This document shows positions 30,791 to 38,823 of a DNA stretch of 64,000 nt, piece after piece. Made by a program: the position numbers and the translations under genes. The notes beneath the pieces were generated by a model. It saw nothing but the letters and a program-made list of their open reading frames with translations. It did no database searches and was not told the origin of the DNA. The stretch is from Arthrobacter sp. SW1 (GTDB lineage: Bacteria > Actinomycetota > Actinomycetes > Actinomycetales > Micrococcaceae): the NCBI RefSeq assembly GCF_001766675.1, contig NZ_MJLT01000004.1, forward strand, positions 60,318-124,317, given 5' to 3'. Position 1 is the stretch's first letter. Each line of letters opens with the position of its first letter.

Positions 30791-30861
30791 GCCCTAAAAG
30801 GGGAACTTAGGCCGTACCCTCAGGCACGTTCTCGGCGGCAACTACCGTTTGCTCTACACGA

Positions 30862-31497
30862 CTACCAAGCCAGACCGACCGACTTGATTTCTGGATGCAG
30901 CCTATAGATGCTTTCCGTAATACAGATCTCTGCGTGCTTTTGACGCGCGCTGCCCTCGTCAAGCGGAGTACCTACCATCGCAAGGTAGCTGCGTGCCGAA
31001 TCTGGAACAACATGGCCCAACTTCTCCATGCATTCCTGAGCCGCTAGGCGGACCTTTTCCTCCATGATTTGCTCATTGGTGTTGGTGAAAACCGAAGACA
31101 CTGTCGCCCAGTGCCGCTTCTCGCAATCAAAACTGTGTCGGTCCATTTTTGCCAGGTCGCCGCCACGCGAATCATAGGTAAAGAGAAAAGATATCCCATC
31201 ACCGGGGTTCAAAATTGGTTCAGAAACTCCATACCCGCCCTCAGCCATGCATTTTCTTAGATTCGCAAATGCGCTCGCATACCTGGATTTATCAATAAAG
31301 CCCTCAGACAGGAGTTCCGACGACTCAAGATTGCCCAGCTCGCGCTCCTTCTGCGCCATCGTCTTTATCTCATCCGAGCTAAGAATCTTCGGCTCCTGCG
31401 GGACCGGGCCTTGCGCGCATCCAATCACCGAAATCGAGCTAGCGAGGGCTAAGCTAAACGCCGACGTATAGCGAGCAAGACCCGGGCCCTTGGGCAT
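30862..31497 (-). CDS. Putative lipoprotein, lower-G+C segment
   Basis: 211 residues. A signal sequence ends in lipobox VIGC (C27, in SISVIGCAQG), so a lipid anchor is expected. The mature protein is hydrophilic with four further cysteines (LRKCMAEGGYG, SFDCEKRHW, AQECMEKLG, AEICITES) that could form two disulfides. No family recognised. Its ATG overlaps the stop of the upstream secreted-protein gene (TAATG), so the two are translationally coupled. Hand-counted lines are about 52-53% G+C, below neighbouring genes, suggesting recent acquisition. The downstream end borders the decayed ALDH. Confidence 0.7.
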   Translation of the reverse strand: MPKGPGLARYTSAFSLALASSISVIGCAQGPVPQEPKILSSDEIKTMAQKERELGNLESSELLSEGFIDKSRYASAFANLRKCMAEGGYGVSEPILNPGDGISFLFTYDSRGGDLAKMDRHSFDCEKRHWATVSSVFTNTNEQIMEEKVRLAAQECMEKLGHVVPDSARSYLAMVGTPLDEGSARQKHAEICITESIYRLHPEIKSVGLAW

Positions 31498-31877
31498 TAG
31501 GAGTTACCCCAAGCATTCCCAAAGGAGTGAGACCCCCCGTAGTGTGCCCAGTTCTTAGGATCAGACGCGCCATACGAAGCCAATGTGTAGTTATAGCCAT
31601 ATGTCCGCGAACCGACAACGTAACCATTGCCAATCCAATTGTTTGTTACGGCAGCACTTACCGTCTGGCTAAGGCAAGGGTTGTTTCGCTCCGCCGTACT
31701 CGCATATGAAACACTTCCCGAGTAGTAGGACGATCCGGCCCACTGAACTGCCCCCCAGCAGTTGGAGGGAGCGTTGTTAAATACTCTGGACTGATAAGCC
31801 TGAGCAGGAGCTCCGGTTAAGACCATACCAGCGAGCGCAGTCAGCGCTACTCCAGTCGAAAGCACACGTCTAATCAT
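31497..31877 (-). CDS. Small secreted protein coupled to the lipoprotein gene
   Basis: 126 residues, Sec signal peptide (VLSTGVALTALAGMVLTGAP, cleavage probably after AQA). The mature about 100 residues are Tyr/Ser/Gly/Asn/Trp-rich with two cysteines (SNCWGAVQW, NNPCLSQT) and end HYGGSHSFGNAWGNS. Size, export and the Trp/Tyr/Gly-rich C-terminus loosely recall lactococcin 972-like bacteriocins, but I could not match the family. A poor ribosome-binding site precedes ATG 31877. With the coupled lipoprotein it forms an export pair that might be effector and immunity; this is speculation. Confidence 0.7.
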   Translation of the reverse strand: MIRRVLSTGVALTALAGMVLTGAPAQAYQSRVFNNAPSNCWGAVQWAGSSYYSGSVSYASTAERNNPCLSQTVSAAVTNNWIGNGYVVGSRTYGYNYTLASYGASDPKNWAHYGGSHSFGNAWGNS

Positions 31878-32108
31878 TTCCCCCTCATTTCTGAAAATGT
31901 CGGGACGCTAATGTTGCCCCAACAGAGGCGAGACTAAATGCGCCAATACGCGGTGTCAACTTTGTGAACAACTGTCCTGTTTTGACGCTTCGAACATTCA
32001 AAACGGACTTTGCCCCCAGCAGGCAATGCTCATCACGTCCGCAGCGATTCCACGGAGTCGAAGGAATAGATTCCGGAAGCTCGGAAAATACGCCCGCGCC
32101 AGCGCCGG
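31878..32108. other. A/T-richer noncoding gap
   Basis: About 230 bp between the secreted-protein gene (minus) and the TetR gene (minus). It holds the promoter of the coupled pair. No gene, repeat or terminator stands out. Confidence 0.4.
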
Positions 32109-32777
32109 TCAGACCACCAGGAGCCCGGAAAACAGGACGGTCAATGAGCGCTCGAGCGAGGCGCGCAGACCTTCGGGCAGGAAGTTAAGGCCGGGATCGG
32201 TGGCGTACGCGTCCCGCACCGCCTGGGGCGGATGGGCATGGGACCAGTAAGCCCCCACCAACAGCATGATGGTGCGCGCCGCCTCCCGGGCGCGCGGCAT
32301 ATCCAGCTCGGGGATGGCTTCGTGGATCGCGCCGGCAAAATCGCCGAGGATCGCATGGCCTTCGCGCTTGTAGCGCACCACGGTTTCAGCGGACACATTG
32401 CGTTCCAGGACTCCAGCCTGGGAGCTGAGCAGCTCGCAGAACATATCCTGCGCGGCGAACGCCGAAGCCAATGCGGCGGACACCGAAATGACGCGCTCCT
32501 GCACAGGCTGGCGGACGTCGACGGCGCGCAGCTGCCCAACCGCGCCGGACAGGAAGTCGCGGGCCAGCTGCGCGAAAAGGTCGAGCAGCACCCCTTCACG
32601 GGATTCGAAGTACCGCAGCACATTCGACTTGGCCAGGCCGACGCGGCGGCTGAGTTCATTGAGGCTGAGCTCTGCCACCGGCATTTCGGACATCATGGAC
32701 GCCGCTGTTTCAAGGATGGCCTGCCGCCTTGCCTCGCGCTGCTCATCGCTTCTGGCGCGCTGGAATGTCGTCACCAC
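32109..32777 (-). CDS. TetR family regulator of the adjacent SDR gene
   Basis: 222 residues, GTG start. The helix-turn-helix reads LSLNELSRRVGLAKSNVLRYFESREGVLLDL (residues about 38-68), and the C-terminal part matches TetR ligand-binding domains. It is divergent from an SDR gene across 107 bp that holds three similar palindromes, so autoregulation and control of the SDR gene are likely. Its ligand is probably a small hydrophobic compound handled by the SDR, which is inference from arrangement only. Confidence 0.88.
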   Translation of the reverse strand: MVTTFQRARSDEQREARRQAILETAASMMSEMPVAELSLNELSRRVGLAKSNVLRYFESREGVLLDLFAQLARDFLSGAVGQLRAVDVRQPVQERVISVSAALASAFAAQDMFCELLSSQAGVLERNVSAETVVRYKREGHAILGDFAGAIHEAIPELDMPRAREAARTIMLLVGAYWSHAHPPQAVRDAYATDPGLNFLPEGLRASLERSLTVLFSGLLVV

Positions 32778-32787
32778 GCCATTTTAC

Positions 32788-32845
32788 AGACTGGCGGTCT
32801 ATTGACAACGAACCGTCGGTCTTTTAAATTAGAGACCATCGGTCC
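32788..32845. promoter_or_regulatory. Three phased TetR operators
   Basis: AGACTGGCGGTCT (32788-32800), GAACCGTCGGTCT (32810-32822) and AGACCATCGGTCC (32833-32845) share the form AGACCnnCGGTCT. Starts are 22 and 23 bp apart, about two helical turns. The middle copy lies inside the spacer of a good promoter. Confidence 0.75.
32802..32830 (+). promoter_or_regulatory. Sigma-70-type promoter of the SDR gene
   Basis: TTGACA, 17 bases, TAAATT. Ends 54 bp before the SDR start. It overlaps two operators, so repressor binding would block polymerase. Confidence 0.75.
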
Positions 32846-32884
32846 GATAAAGCGGACCAAGCAGCCACGGCGAGGAAAGAAGAC

Positions 32885-33745
32885 ATGATGGACAGCAAGG
32901 TCGCACTGGTCACCGGCGGTTCCTCCGGCATCGGCGAGGCCGCCGCGAGGGACCTTAATAAGGCCGGTTTCACGGTCTACGCCGCCGCCCGCCGGACGGA
33001 ACGGATGGCCTCGCTCGAACAAGACGGAATCCGGACGCTCGCGCTGGACGTCACGGACGACGCATCGGCGCGTGCCGCCGTCGAGCGGGTCATTGCGGCG
33101 GAAGGCCGGATCGATGTCCTCGTGAACAACGCCGGATACGGTTCCTACGGAGCGCTTGAAGAAGTGCCCCTGGACGAAGCCCAGGCGCAGTTGGACGTCA
33201 ACGTGCTCGGCCTGGCGCGTATGACCCAACTTGTCCTGCCGCATATGCGCGCCCGCCGCTCCGGCACCATCATCAATATCAGCTCCATGGGCGGCCGCTT
33301 CGCCACGCCTTTCGGCTCCTGGTACCACGCCAGCAAATACGCCGTCGAAGGCATGAGTGACGCCATGCGCCTGGAACTGGCGCCGTTCGGCATTGACGTG
33401 GTCCTCATCGAGCCCGGCGGGATCCGCAGCGAATGGGGCGCTATCGCCGCCGATCGGCTGCGCTCCGTTTCCGGGCGGGGCCCCTACCGCGCCCAGGCTG
33501 AGGCGACGACGGCCACGCTCGCGGCGAGCTCGGAGCCGGGATATCGCCTCGCCTCGCCTCCCGGGGTCGTCGCCCGGGCCATTACGACGGCGGCCACCGC
33601 CCGCAAGCCGCGGACCCGCTACAGCGTGGGAATCGGCGCTGCCCCGATGATCGCCCTTAGCCGGATCCTCCCTGACCGGGTCTTCGACAAGTTCATCACG
33701 CGGCTTACCGGCGCCGCTACCACCCGGTTAGCCAGCAGCGCCTAG
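32885..33745 (+). CDS. Short-chain dehydrogenase/reductase
   Basis: 286 residues. Classical SDR: cofactor motif TGGSSGIG (about 10-17), NNAGYG, catalytic Ser in NISSMGG and YHASK (Tyr and Lys), then PGGIRSEWG. Probably NAD(P)-dependent; an Arg pair (AARRTERM) after beta 2 favours NADPH. GAGGAAAG lies before the start. Under a TetR regulator with three operators, so likely inducible by its substrate or a toxic compound. Substrate unknown; closest in layout to oxidoreductases acting on ketones or aldehydes. Confidence 0.9.
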   Translation: MMDSKVALVTGGSSGIGEAAARDLNKAGFTVYAAARRTERMASLEQDGIRTLALDVTDDASARAAVERVIAAEGRIDVLVNNAGYGSYGALEEVPLDEAQAQLDVNVLGLARMTQLVLPHMRARRSGTIINISSMGGRFATPFGSWYHASKYAVEGMSDAMRLELAPFGIDVVLIEPGGIRSEWGAIAADRLRSVSGRGPYRAQAEATTATLAASSEPGYRLASPPGVVARAITTAATARKPRTRYSVGIGAAPMIALSRILPDRVFDKFITRLTGAATTRLASSA

Positions 33746-33746
33746 A

Positions 33747-33780
33747 TGCCGTGCTCCGAGCAGGTGCCGTGCTCCGAGCA
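33747..33780. repeat. Short tandem duplication after the SDR gene
   Basis: TGCCGTGCTCCGAGCA occurs twice (33747-33762 and 33765-33780) with an 18-bp period, directly after the SDR stop codon. Confidence 0.7.
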
Positions 33781-33782
33781 AA

Positions 33783-33825
33783 GGAAAACCCCGTCCGGGC
33801 CACGTTTCCGCGGGCCCGGACGGGG
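33783..33825 (-). terminator. Terminator of tRNA-Thr
   Basis: CCCCGTCCGGGCC/GGCCCGGACGGGG (13-bp stem, 11-base loop) is followed on the minus strand by TTTTCC. It lies just past the tRNA 3' end. Confidence 0.85.
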
Positions 33826-33830
33826 TCCGG

Positions 33831-33907
33831 TGGAGCCCCCTGCCGGATTCGAACCGGCGACCCCCTGTTTACAAGACAGGTGCTCTGGCCAACTGAGCTA
33901 AGGAGGC
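33831..33907 (-). tRNA. tRNA-Thr (anticodon TGT), CCA encoded
   Basis: On the minus strand the sequence folds into a cloverleaf: acceptor GCCTCCT/AGGGGGC with one G-U pair, D-loop TAGCTCAGTTGG, anticodon loop CTTGTAA with TGT, T-arm GGTTCGAATCC, and 3' CCA at 33833-33831. Complete, 77 nt. Confidence 0.95.
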
Positions 33908-34071
33908 GTGCCCCGGCCAAGCGGGGCGTTACGCACAAAGAGCGCTCAACTGCGTCGCTAAAAGCAGCGCTCAACAAGGGTAGCCCATTCCTGGCGTTCC
34001 CCACCAAAACGCAAAATGCGGGCCGCGCGCTGGTTCACCAGCACACGGCCCGCATCCGTAGCGCGGAAGGA

Positions 34072-34956
34072 CTACTTCTTCGCGGTCTTCGCGGCGATCG
34101 CCTTGTTCAGCTCGCCGGGGAGGTCCTGACCCGCCCATTGCTTGCCGTCGATGAAGACGGTGGGCGTACCGGTAACGCCGATGACTCCCGCTTCCTGGGT
34201 AGCAACCTTCACGTACGGGCGGAAGGTCTTCTCCTCCACACAGGAATCGATGCTGGCTGCACCGACCTCGGTGGCCATCTTCTTGAGGTCGTTGTCCGAA
34301 ATGCCGGCGCCGCCTTCGGCAGGCTGGCGTTCGAACAGCAGGTCAACGAAGGCGGAGTACTTGTCCGGCGAGGTGTTCACTACGCAGGCCGCGGCGTTGG
34401 CGGCGCGGGACGAATAGTTAGTGGTGGAACGGGTGTCCAGGAAGCCCAAGGCACGGTATTCGAGGGAGATCTTCCCTTCGTCGCGCAGCTTGGTAAGCAT
34501 TTCTCCGTAGTTGGCCTCGAAGTCCTTGCAGATGGGGCAGATGAAGTCGATGTAAGCAACCACCTTGACGGGCTTGCCGGCTTCCGCTTCCGCGCCGGGC
34601 GCGACGACGGTGGCAGGCTTCGTCGGCGGGGCGGAGGGCAGTGCCGCGAGGTCCACAGTGGCCGCCTCGGACTTGGCAACTTCGGTCCCCTTCAGCAGCG
34701 TGACACCGCCGTGCACGTTGCCGTTGGCCGGCGTCGGGCCCTTGTCCGCAATCGGGGCGTTGTTCTGGATGCCCTGCATAACAGTCAAAGCGATGATGCC
34801 GATGATCAAAACAACGGCAACCACGATGCCCCAGCCGATGAGCAGCTTGTTCCTCTTGTCCTTCTTAAGCTGCGCTTCGCGGATCTCTCGGGCCTTCTCG
34901 CGGGCCTGGGCGGTGCGCTCTGCCTTGGACAGGCGCGGTTCGTTTGCGGGGCTCAT
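34072..34956 (-). CDS. Membrane-anchored DsbA-family thiol oxidoreductase
   Basis: 294 residues. A basic, coiled-coil-prone N-terminus (about 1-38, AQAREKAREIREAQLKKDK) is followed by one transmembrane helix (about 39-62) and a disordered segment, then a DsbA-like domain with active site FICPICKDFEANYGEM (CPIC) and the cis-Pro motif TGTPTVFIDGK. Oriented with the domain outside, where it should introduce or exchange disulfides in exported proteins. Related to actinobacterial MDP/PknB-neighbour DsbA proteins. Divergent from otsA; no partner such as VKOR is visible. Confidence 0.9.
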   Translation of the reverse strand: MSPANEPRLSKAERTAQAREKAREIREAQLKKDKRNKLLIGWGIVVAVVLIIGIIALTVMQGIQNNAPIADKGPTPANGNVHGGVTLLKGTEVAKSEAATVDLAALPSAPPTKPATVVAPGAEAEAGKPVKVVAYIDFICPICKDFEANYGEMLTKLRDEGKISLEYRALGFLDTRSTTNYSSRAANAAACVVNTSPDKYSAFVDLLFERQPAEGGAGISDNDLKKMATEVGAASIDSCVEEKTFRPYVKVATQEAGVIGVTGTPTVFIDGKQWAGQDLPGELNKAIAAKTAKK

Positions 34957-35130
34957 CAGTTCCTCGTTGATCGGTGGCTTGGTACAGGGTGTGGCACTTG
35001 GGCCAGTTTACGGGTGAAGACCACCCTGACGGCCGAGGCACCAACCTCCGTTCAATGAACGAGCGGATGTAGGCGATGATTCCCGCCGGTAGGGTGGGAT
35101 GTGAGTCACAAGCAATCCCAGGGAGCAGCA

Positions 35131-36621
35131 ATGCACAAACCGGCAAGCGAAAAACTCACAACAAAGGAAAAACGGAAACCCTCGCCATCAGCGGCCAAGT
35201 ACGACTTCATGGTGGTTTCCAACAGGTTGCCCGTGGACCGTTGTTCCGCTGAAGACGTGGCGAACGGGAGCGCTGGCTGGCGCCGCTCACCCGGTGGCCT
35301 GGTAACGGCACTCGCACCCATGATGGCCAAGAGCGACGGCGCGTGGGTGGGCTGGCACGGCGCCCCGGACGAGGCACTGGAACCGTTCAGCCATGACGAC
35401 ATGGACCTGGTCCCGGTAGAGCTCAGCGCGGACGATGTTGAGCTGTATTACGAAGGATTTTCGAACGCCACTTTGTGGCCGCTCTACCACGACGTCATCG
35501 CCCCGCCGGAGTTCCACCGCACCTGGTGGGACGCCTACCGCAGGGTGAACCAAAGGTTCGCCGACGCCGTCGTGCAGTTCGCGGACAAGGGCGCCACCGT
35601 CTGGGTGCAGGACTACCAGCTGCAGCTGGTTCCGCAGATGCTGCGCAAGGCGCGGCCGGACCTGCGCATCGGCTTCTTCAACCACATTCCCTTCCCGCCG
35701 CCGGAGATCTTCGCCCAACTGCCGTGGCGGCAGGCGATCATCGAGGGCCTGCTCGGTTCGGACCTGGTGGGTTTCCAGCGCCCCAGCGACGCCGCGAACT
35801 TCATGCGTTCAGCCCGCCGTTTCCTGGGCGCCAGCGTCAAACAGCAGCAGGTGCACGTCCGGGACGCTGAAGGCCGGATCACGCATATCGCCCGCGCCCA
35901 GGCGTTCCCGATCTCCATAGCGGTGGAACAGATCAGCGAACTGGCCACCCGCCCGGACATCGTGGAACGCGCCCAGCAGATCCGCCAGGACCTCGGCAAC
36001 CCGCGGACCATCCTGCTGGGCGTGGACCGGCTGGACTACACCAAGGGCATCCGCCACCGGCTCAAGGCCTTCGAAGAACTCCTGCAGGACGGCCGGCTGA
36101 CCGTCCAGGACGCCACCTTGATCCAGGTGGCGAGCCCCAGCCGGGAGCGGGTGGAGCAGTACCGGATCCTCCGCGAAGAGGTCGAAGGCACCGTGGGCCA
36201 CATCAACGGCAGCTACGACACCATGCAGAACACGGCGGTCCGGTACCTCCACCACAGCTATCCGATCGAGGAGATGGTGGCGCTGTACCTCGCCGCGGAC
36301 GTCATGCTGGTCACCGCCCTCCGGGACGGCATGAACCTGGTGGCCAAGGAGTACGTCACCGCGCGCACCAACAACACCGGCGCCCTGGTCCTGAGCGAGT
36401 TCACCGGCGCGGCCGATCAGCTCAAGCAGGCGCTGCTCGTCAACCCGCACGACATCGACGGGCTCAAGAACACCATCATGCGTGCCGTCGACCTTCCCGC
36501 AGTCGAGGCCCGCCGCCGCATGCGCGCCATGCGCAAGCAGATCCTGGACCACGACGTCGACCATTGGTCCTCGGAGTTCCTGGCCGCCCTGGCAGAAAAG
36601 GCGGTGCGCGATGACAGCTGA
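35131..36621 (+). CDS. otsA: Trehalose-6-phosphate synthase
   Basis: 496 residues, GT20. Joins UDP- (or ADP-)glucose and glucose-6-phosphate to trehalose-6-phosphate. Markers are [10 protein letters not shown], the SPGGLVTAL loop, [38 protein letters not shown] and [16 protein letters not shown] 35131 with GGGAG five bases upstream is preferred to the in-frame GTG 35101. Its last 11 bases overlap otsB. Trehalose serves as compatible solute and, in this group, cell-envelope precursor. Confidence 0.96.
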   Translation: MHKPASEKLTTKEKRKPSPSAAKYDFMVVSNRLPVDRCSAEDVANGSAGWRRSPGGLVTALAPMMAKSDGAWVGWHGAPDEALEPFSHDDMDLVPVELSADDVELYYEGFSNATLWPLYHDVIAPPEFHRTWWDAYRRVNQRFADAVVQFADKGATVWVQDYQLQLVPQMLRKARPDLRIGFFNHIPFPPPEIFAQLPWRQAIIEGLLGSDLVGFQRPSDAANFMRSARRFLGASVKQQQVHVRDAEGRITHIARAQAFPISIAVEQISELATRPDIVERAQQIRQDLGNPRTILLGVDRLDYTKGIRHRLKAFEELLQDGRLTVQDATLIQVASPSRERVEQYRILREEVEGTVGHINGSYDTMQNTAVRYLHHSYPIEEMVALYLAADVMLVTALRDGMNLVAKEYVTARTNNTGALVLSEFTGAADQLKQALLVNPHDIDGLKNTIMRAVDLPAVEARRRMRAMRKQILDHDVDHWSSEFLAALAEKAVRDDS

Positions 36622-37417
36622 GAACAAGCCGCCCCTGAGCCTCTCCCCCGGACTTCTCGAGGCCGTGCGCGCCATCGCGGAAACCGAGCAGCTACTGGTG
36701 GCCATGGACTTCGACGGCACCATCTCGCCGATCGTCGACCACGCCGAGGACGCGCGCCCGCTCCCGCGCTCGGCGGCGGCGTTCGCCGAACTCGCCTCCC
36801 TTCCGCGGACGACGACGGCGCTCATCTCCGGGCGCGCACTGTCCAGCCTGCGGGCGGTTGCCGCACCCCCTGCCGCCACGCTGCTGATCGGCAGCCATGG
36901 CGCCGAAGCCTGGCTGGGCCCCGGCTCTGCCGGGCTCCATCTGGACCCGGAACAGGAAGCGCTGCTGGCGGAAGTCCGCAGGACGCTGGCCGAGATCGTG
37001 GCCATCGCTCCCGGAACGCTCCTCGAAGACAAGCCCGCCGGCGTCGTCCTCCACACCCGGCTGGCCGATGACGATGTTGCCGAAGACGCTGTCGAAGCAG
37101 CCCGGACCGCGCTCCAGGGCAAGCACGGCGTTTACCTGAAGGACGGCAAGCGGGTGCTGGAAACCTCGGTGGTCCACGCCTCCAAAGGCGAAGCCGTGGA
37201 GTTCCTGCGGCAGGCCACCGGCGCCACGGCGGTCCTCTTCGCGGGGGACGACGTCACGGACGAAGACGCGTTGGGCAGGCTCCTTCCCGGCGACGTCGGC
37301 GTCAAGGTGGGGCTGGATTTCACGCAGGCGGAGTTCCGCGTGGAGGCCCCGGTCCATGTGGCTGAACTACTTGAGGCCGTGCTGCGCGAGCGGCGGGACA
37401 ACGTTGCGTCAGGCTAA
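36611..37417 (+). CDS. otsB: Trehalose-6-phosphate phosphatase
   Basis: 268 residues. HAD-fold phosphatase: motif I MDFDGTISPIV (nucleophile Asp, acid Asp), SGR in ALISGRAL, and motif IV FAGDDVTDEDA. Converts trehalose-6-phosphate to trehalose. ATG 36611 lies 11 bases before the otsA stop, so synthesis is coupled. A 22-bp palindrome starts 6 bp after its stop, in front of the sugar ATPase gene. Confidence 0.95.
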   Translation: MTAENKPPLSLSPGLLEAVRAIAETEQLLVAMDFDGTISPIVDHAEDARPLPRSAAAFAELASLPRTTTALISGRALSSLRAVAAPPAATLLIGSHGAEAWLGPGSAGLHLDPEQEALLAEVRRTLAEIVAIAPGTLLEDKPAGVVLHTRLADDDVAEDAVEAARTALQGKHGVYLKDGKRVLETSVVHASKGEAVEFLRQATGATAVLFAGDDVTDEDALGRLLPGDVGVKVGLDFTQAEFRVEAPVHVAELLEAVLRERRDNVASG

Positions 37418-37422
37418 GGCCG

Positions 37423-37444
37423 GAATGTGACGGCCGTAACATTC
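37423..37444. promoter_or_regulatory. 22-bp near-perfect palindrome between otsB and msiK
   Basis: GAATGTGACGGCCGTAACATTC is self-complementary except for one symmetric mismatch pair. It lies about 200 bp upstream of the msiK-like gene, probably at or above its promoter. Candidate operator of unknown regulator. Confidence 0.5.
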
Positions 37445-37484
37445 GCTTCGTTAAAAATGATTTCTGGCATACTCTCTATGTGAC

Positions 37485-37575
37485 GCGGCGCACAGACACC
37501 GTGCGGCGTCGCATGAGCTCCCCGCCAAGCGCTCCGGCGCGACTCGCGCTTCCAGGCGTGAATGGCGGGGAGTCC
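37485..37575 (+). ncRNA. Structured 5' leader, candidate msiK RNA motif
   Basis: Two hairpins precede the ATPase gene by about 70-160 bases. The first pairs GACGC..CGCAC with GTGCGGCGTC (a 2-base bulge). The second pairs CTCCCCGCC (37518-37526) with GGCGGGGAG (37564-37572), enclosing AAGCGC/GCGCTT. A conserved actinobacterial RNA upstream of msiK genes is known by name; I could not check the match in detail. Confidence 0.5.
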
Positions 37576-37645
37576 AACTGAATAAAAAGAACCATTCACA
37601 ACGGATCGTCCGGCACGTACCTGCCGGTGAAGGGAAATGAGAACT

Positions 37646-38728
37646 GTGGCAACAGTTACTTTCGACAACGCTACGCGTCTGTACCCGGGCACTGATAAGC
37701 CCGCCGTCGATAAGCTCAACATCGACATCGCCGATGGCGAATTCCTGGTCCTCGTCGGACCCTCCGGTTGCGGTAAGTCCACCTCCCTGCGCATGCTCGC
37801 AGGCCTCGAGGACGTCAACTCCGGCCGCATCCTCATTGGCGACCGCGACGTCACCGACGTTCCGCCGAAGGACCGCGACATCGCAATGGTCTTCCAGAAC
37901 TACGCCCTGTACCCGCACATGACCGTGGCGGACAACATGGGCTTCGCCCTCAAGATCGCCGGTGTTTCCAAGGAAGAGCGCGCCGAGCGCGTCCGCGAAG
38001 CCGCCAAGCTCCTCGACCTCGAGCAGTACCTCGACCGCAAGCCGAAGGCCCTCTCCGGCGGCCAGCGCCAGCGTGTTGCCATGGGCCGCGCAATCGTGCG
38101 TAACCCGCAGGTCTTCCTCATGGACGAGCCGCTGTCCAACCTCGATGCCAAGCTCCGCGTCCAGACCCGCACCCAGATCGCGTCCCTGACCCGCCGCCTC
38201 GGCGTCACCACCGTGTACGTGACTCACGACCAGGTCGAGGCCATGACCATGGGTGACCGCGTGGCAGTTCTGAAGGACGGCCTCCTGCAGCAGGTGGACA
38301 CCCCGCGCAACCTCTACGACAAGCCGCAGAACGTGTTCGTTGCCGGCTTCATCGGCTCCCCGGCCATGAACCTGCTGGAACTGCCGGTCGTCGGCGACGG
38401 CGTGCAGTTCGGCGGTGCCGTCTACCCGGTCAAGCACGACGTCCTCGAGGACGCCACCGGCAAGACCGTCACCCTCGGTGTCCGTCCGGAAGACCTCGAA
38501 ACGGTCGGCCAGGGCGAAGGCCTGCAGGTTGAGGTCGACGTCGTCGAAGAACTCGGCGCCGACGCCTACGTTTACGGCCACACCACGCTGGACGGCAAGG
38601 ACCACGACATCGTGGCCCGCGTCGACGGCCGCCGCCCCCCGATGAAGGGTGAGGCCATCTTCGTCCGTCCGCAGCAGGGCCACGTGCACCTGTTCGACAC
38701 CAAGACCGGCCTGCGCCTGGGCGACTGA
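37646..38728 (+). CDS. msiK: Sugar ABC transporter ATP-binding protein, MsiK/UgpC type
   Basis: 360 residues. Walker A GPSGCGKSTSLRMLAG, Q-loop VFQNYALYPHMTV, signature LSGGQRQRVAMGRAIVR, Walker B VFLMDEPLSNLDAKLR and H-loop VTHDQVEAM are all present, and the C-terminal TOBE region follows (about 240-360). Monogenic, not in a transporter operon: in Actinobacteria MsiK energises several sugar importers. The malEFG system at 54-58 kb in this window lacks an ATPase, so this protein is its probable motor. GTG 37646 fits the family N-terminus; ATG 37637 is possible. Confidence 0.93.
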   Translation: MATVTFDNATRLYPGTDKPAVDKLNIDIADGEFLVLVGPSGCGKSTSLRMLAGLEDVNSGRILIGDRDVTDVPPKDRDIAMVFQNYALYPHMTVADNMGFALKIAGVSKEERAERVREAAKLLDLEQYLDRKPKALSGGQRQRVAMGRAIVRNPQVFLMDEPLSNLDAKLRVQTRTQIASLTRRLGVTTVYVTHDQVEAMTMGDRVAVLKDGLLQQVDTPRNLYDKPQNVFVAGFIGSPAMNLLELPVVGDGVQFGGAVYPVKHDVLEDATGKTVTLGVRPEDLETVGQGEGLQVEVDVVEELGADAYVYGHTTLDGKDHDIVARVDGRRPPMKGEAIFVRPQQGHVHLFDTKTGLRLGD

Positions 38729-38749
38729 CCCAACTGCGTCACCGCATCA

Positions 38750-38787
38750 CCGACGGCGGCTCCTCCACACGGAAGGGCCGCCGTCGG
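38750..38787 (+). terminator. Terminator after msiK
   Basis: An 11-bp stem CCGACGGCGGC/GCCGCCGTCGG with a 16-base loop lies 22 bp past the msiK stop. No T-run. Confidence 0.65.
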
Positions 38788-38823
38788 CGTTAACCGCACC
38801 CCGACATACGGAAGAATGACACC

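Noticed and set aside
30807..30886. Short plus-strand stretch reading like a ParE/RelE end (GGNYRLLYTT)
   Set aside because: A stop lies just upstream in that frame and the rest of the toxin is missing; too short to call even a pseudogene.
31497..31877. Lactococcin 972 family bacteriocin
   Set aside because: Similar size and export signal, but the characteristic C-terminal pattern and the usual immunity membrane protein and ABC genes are missing.
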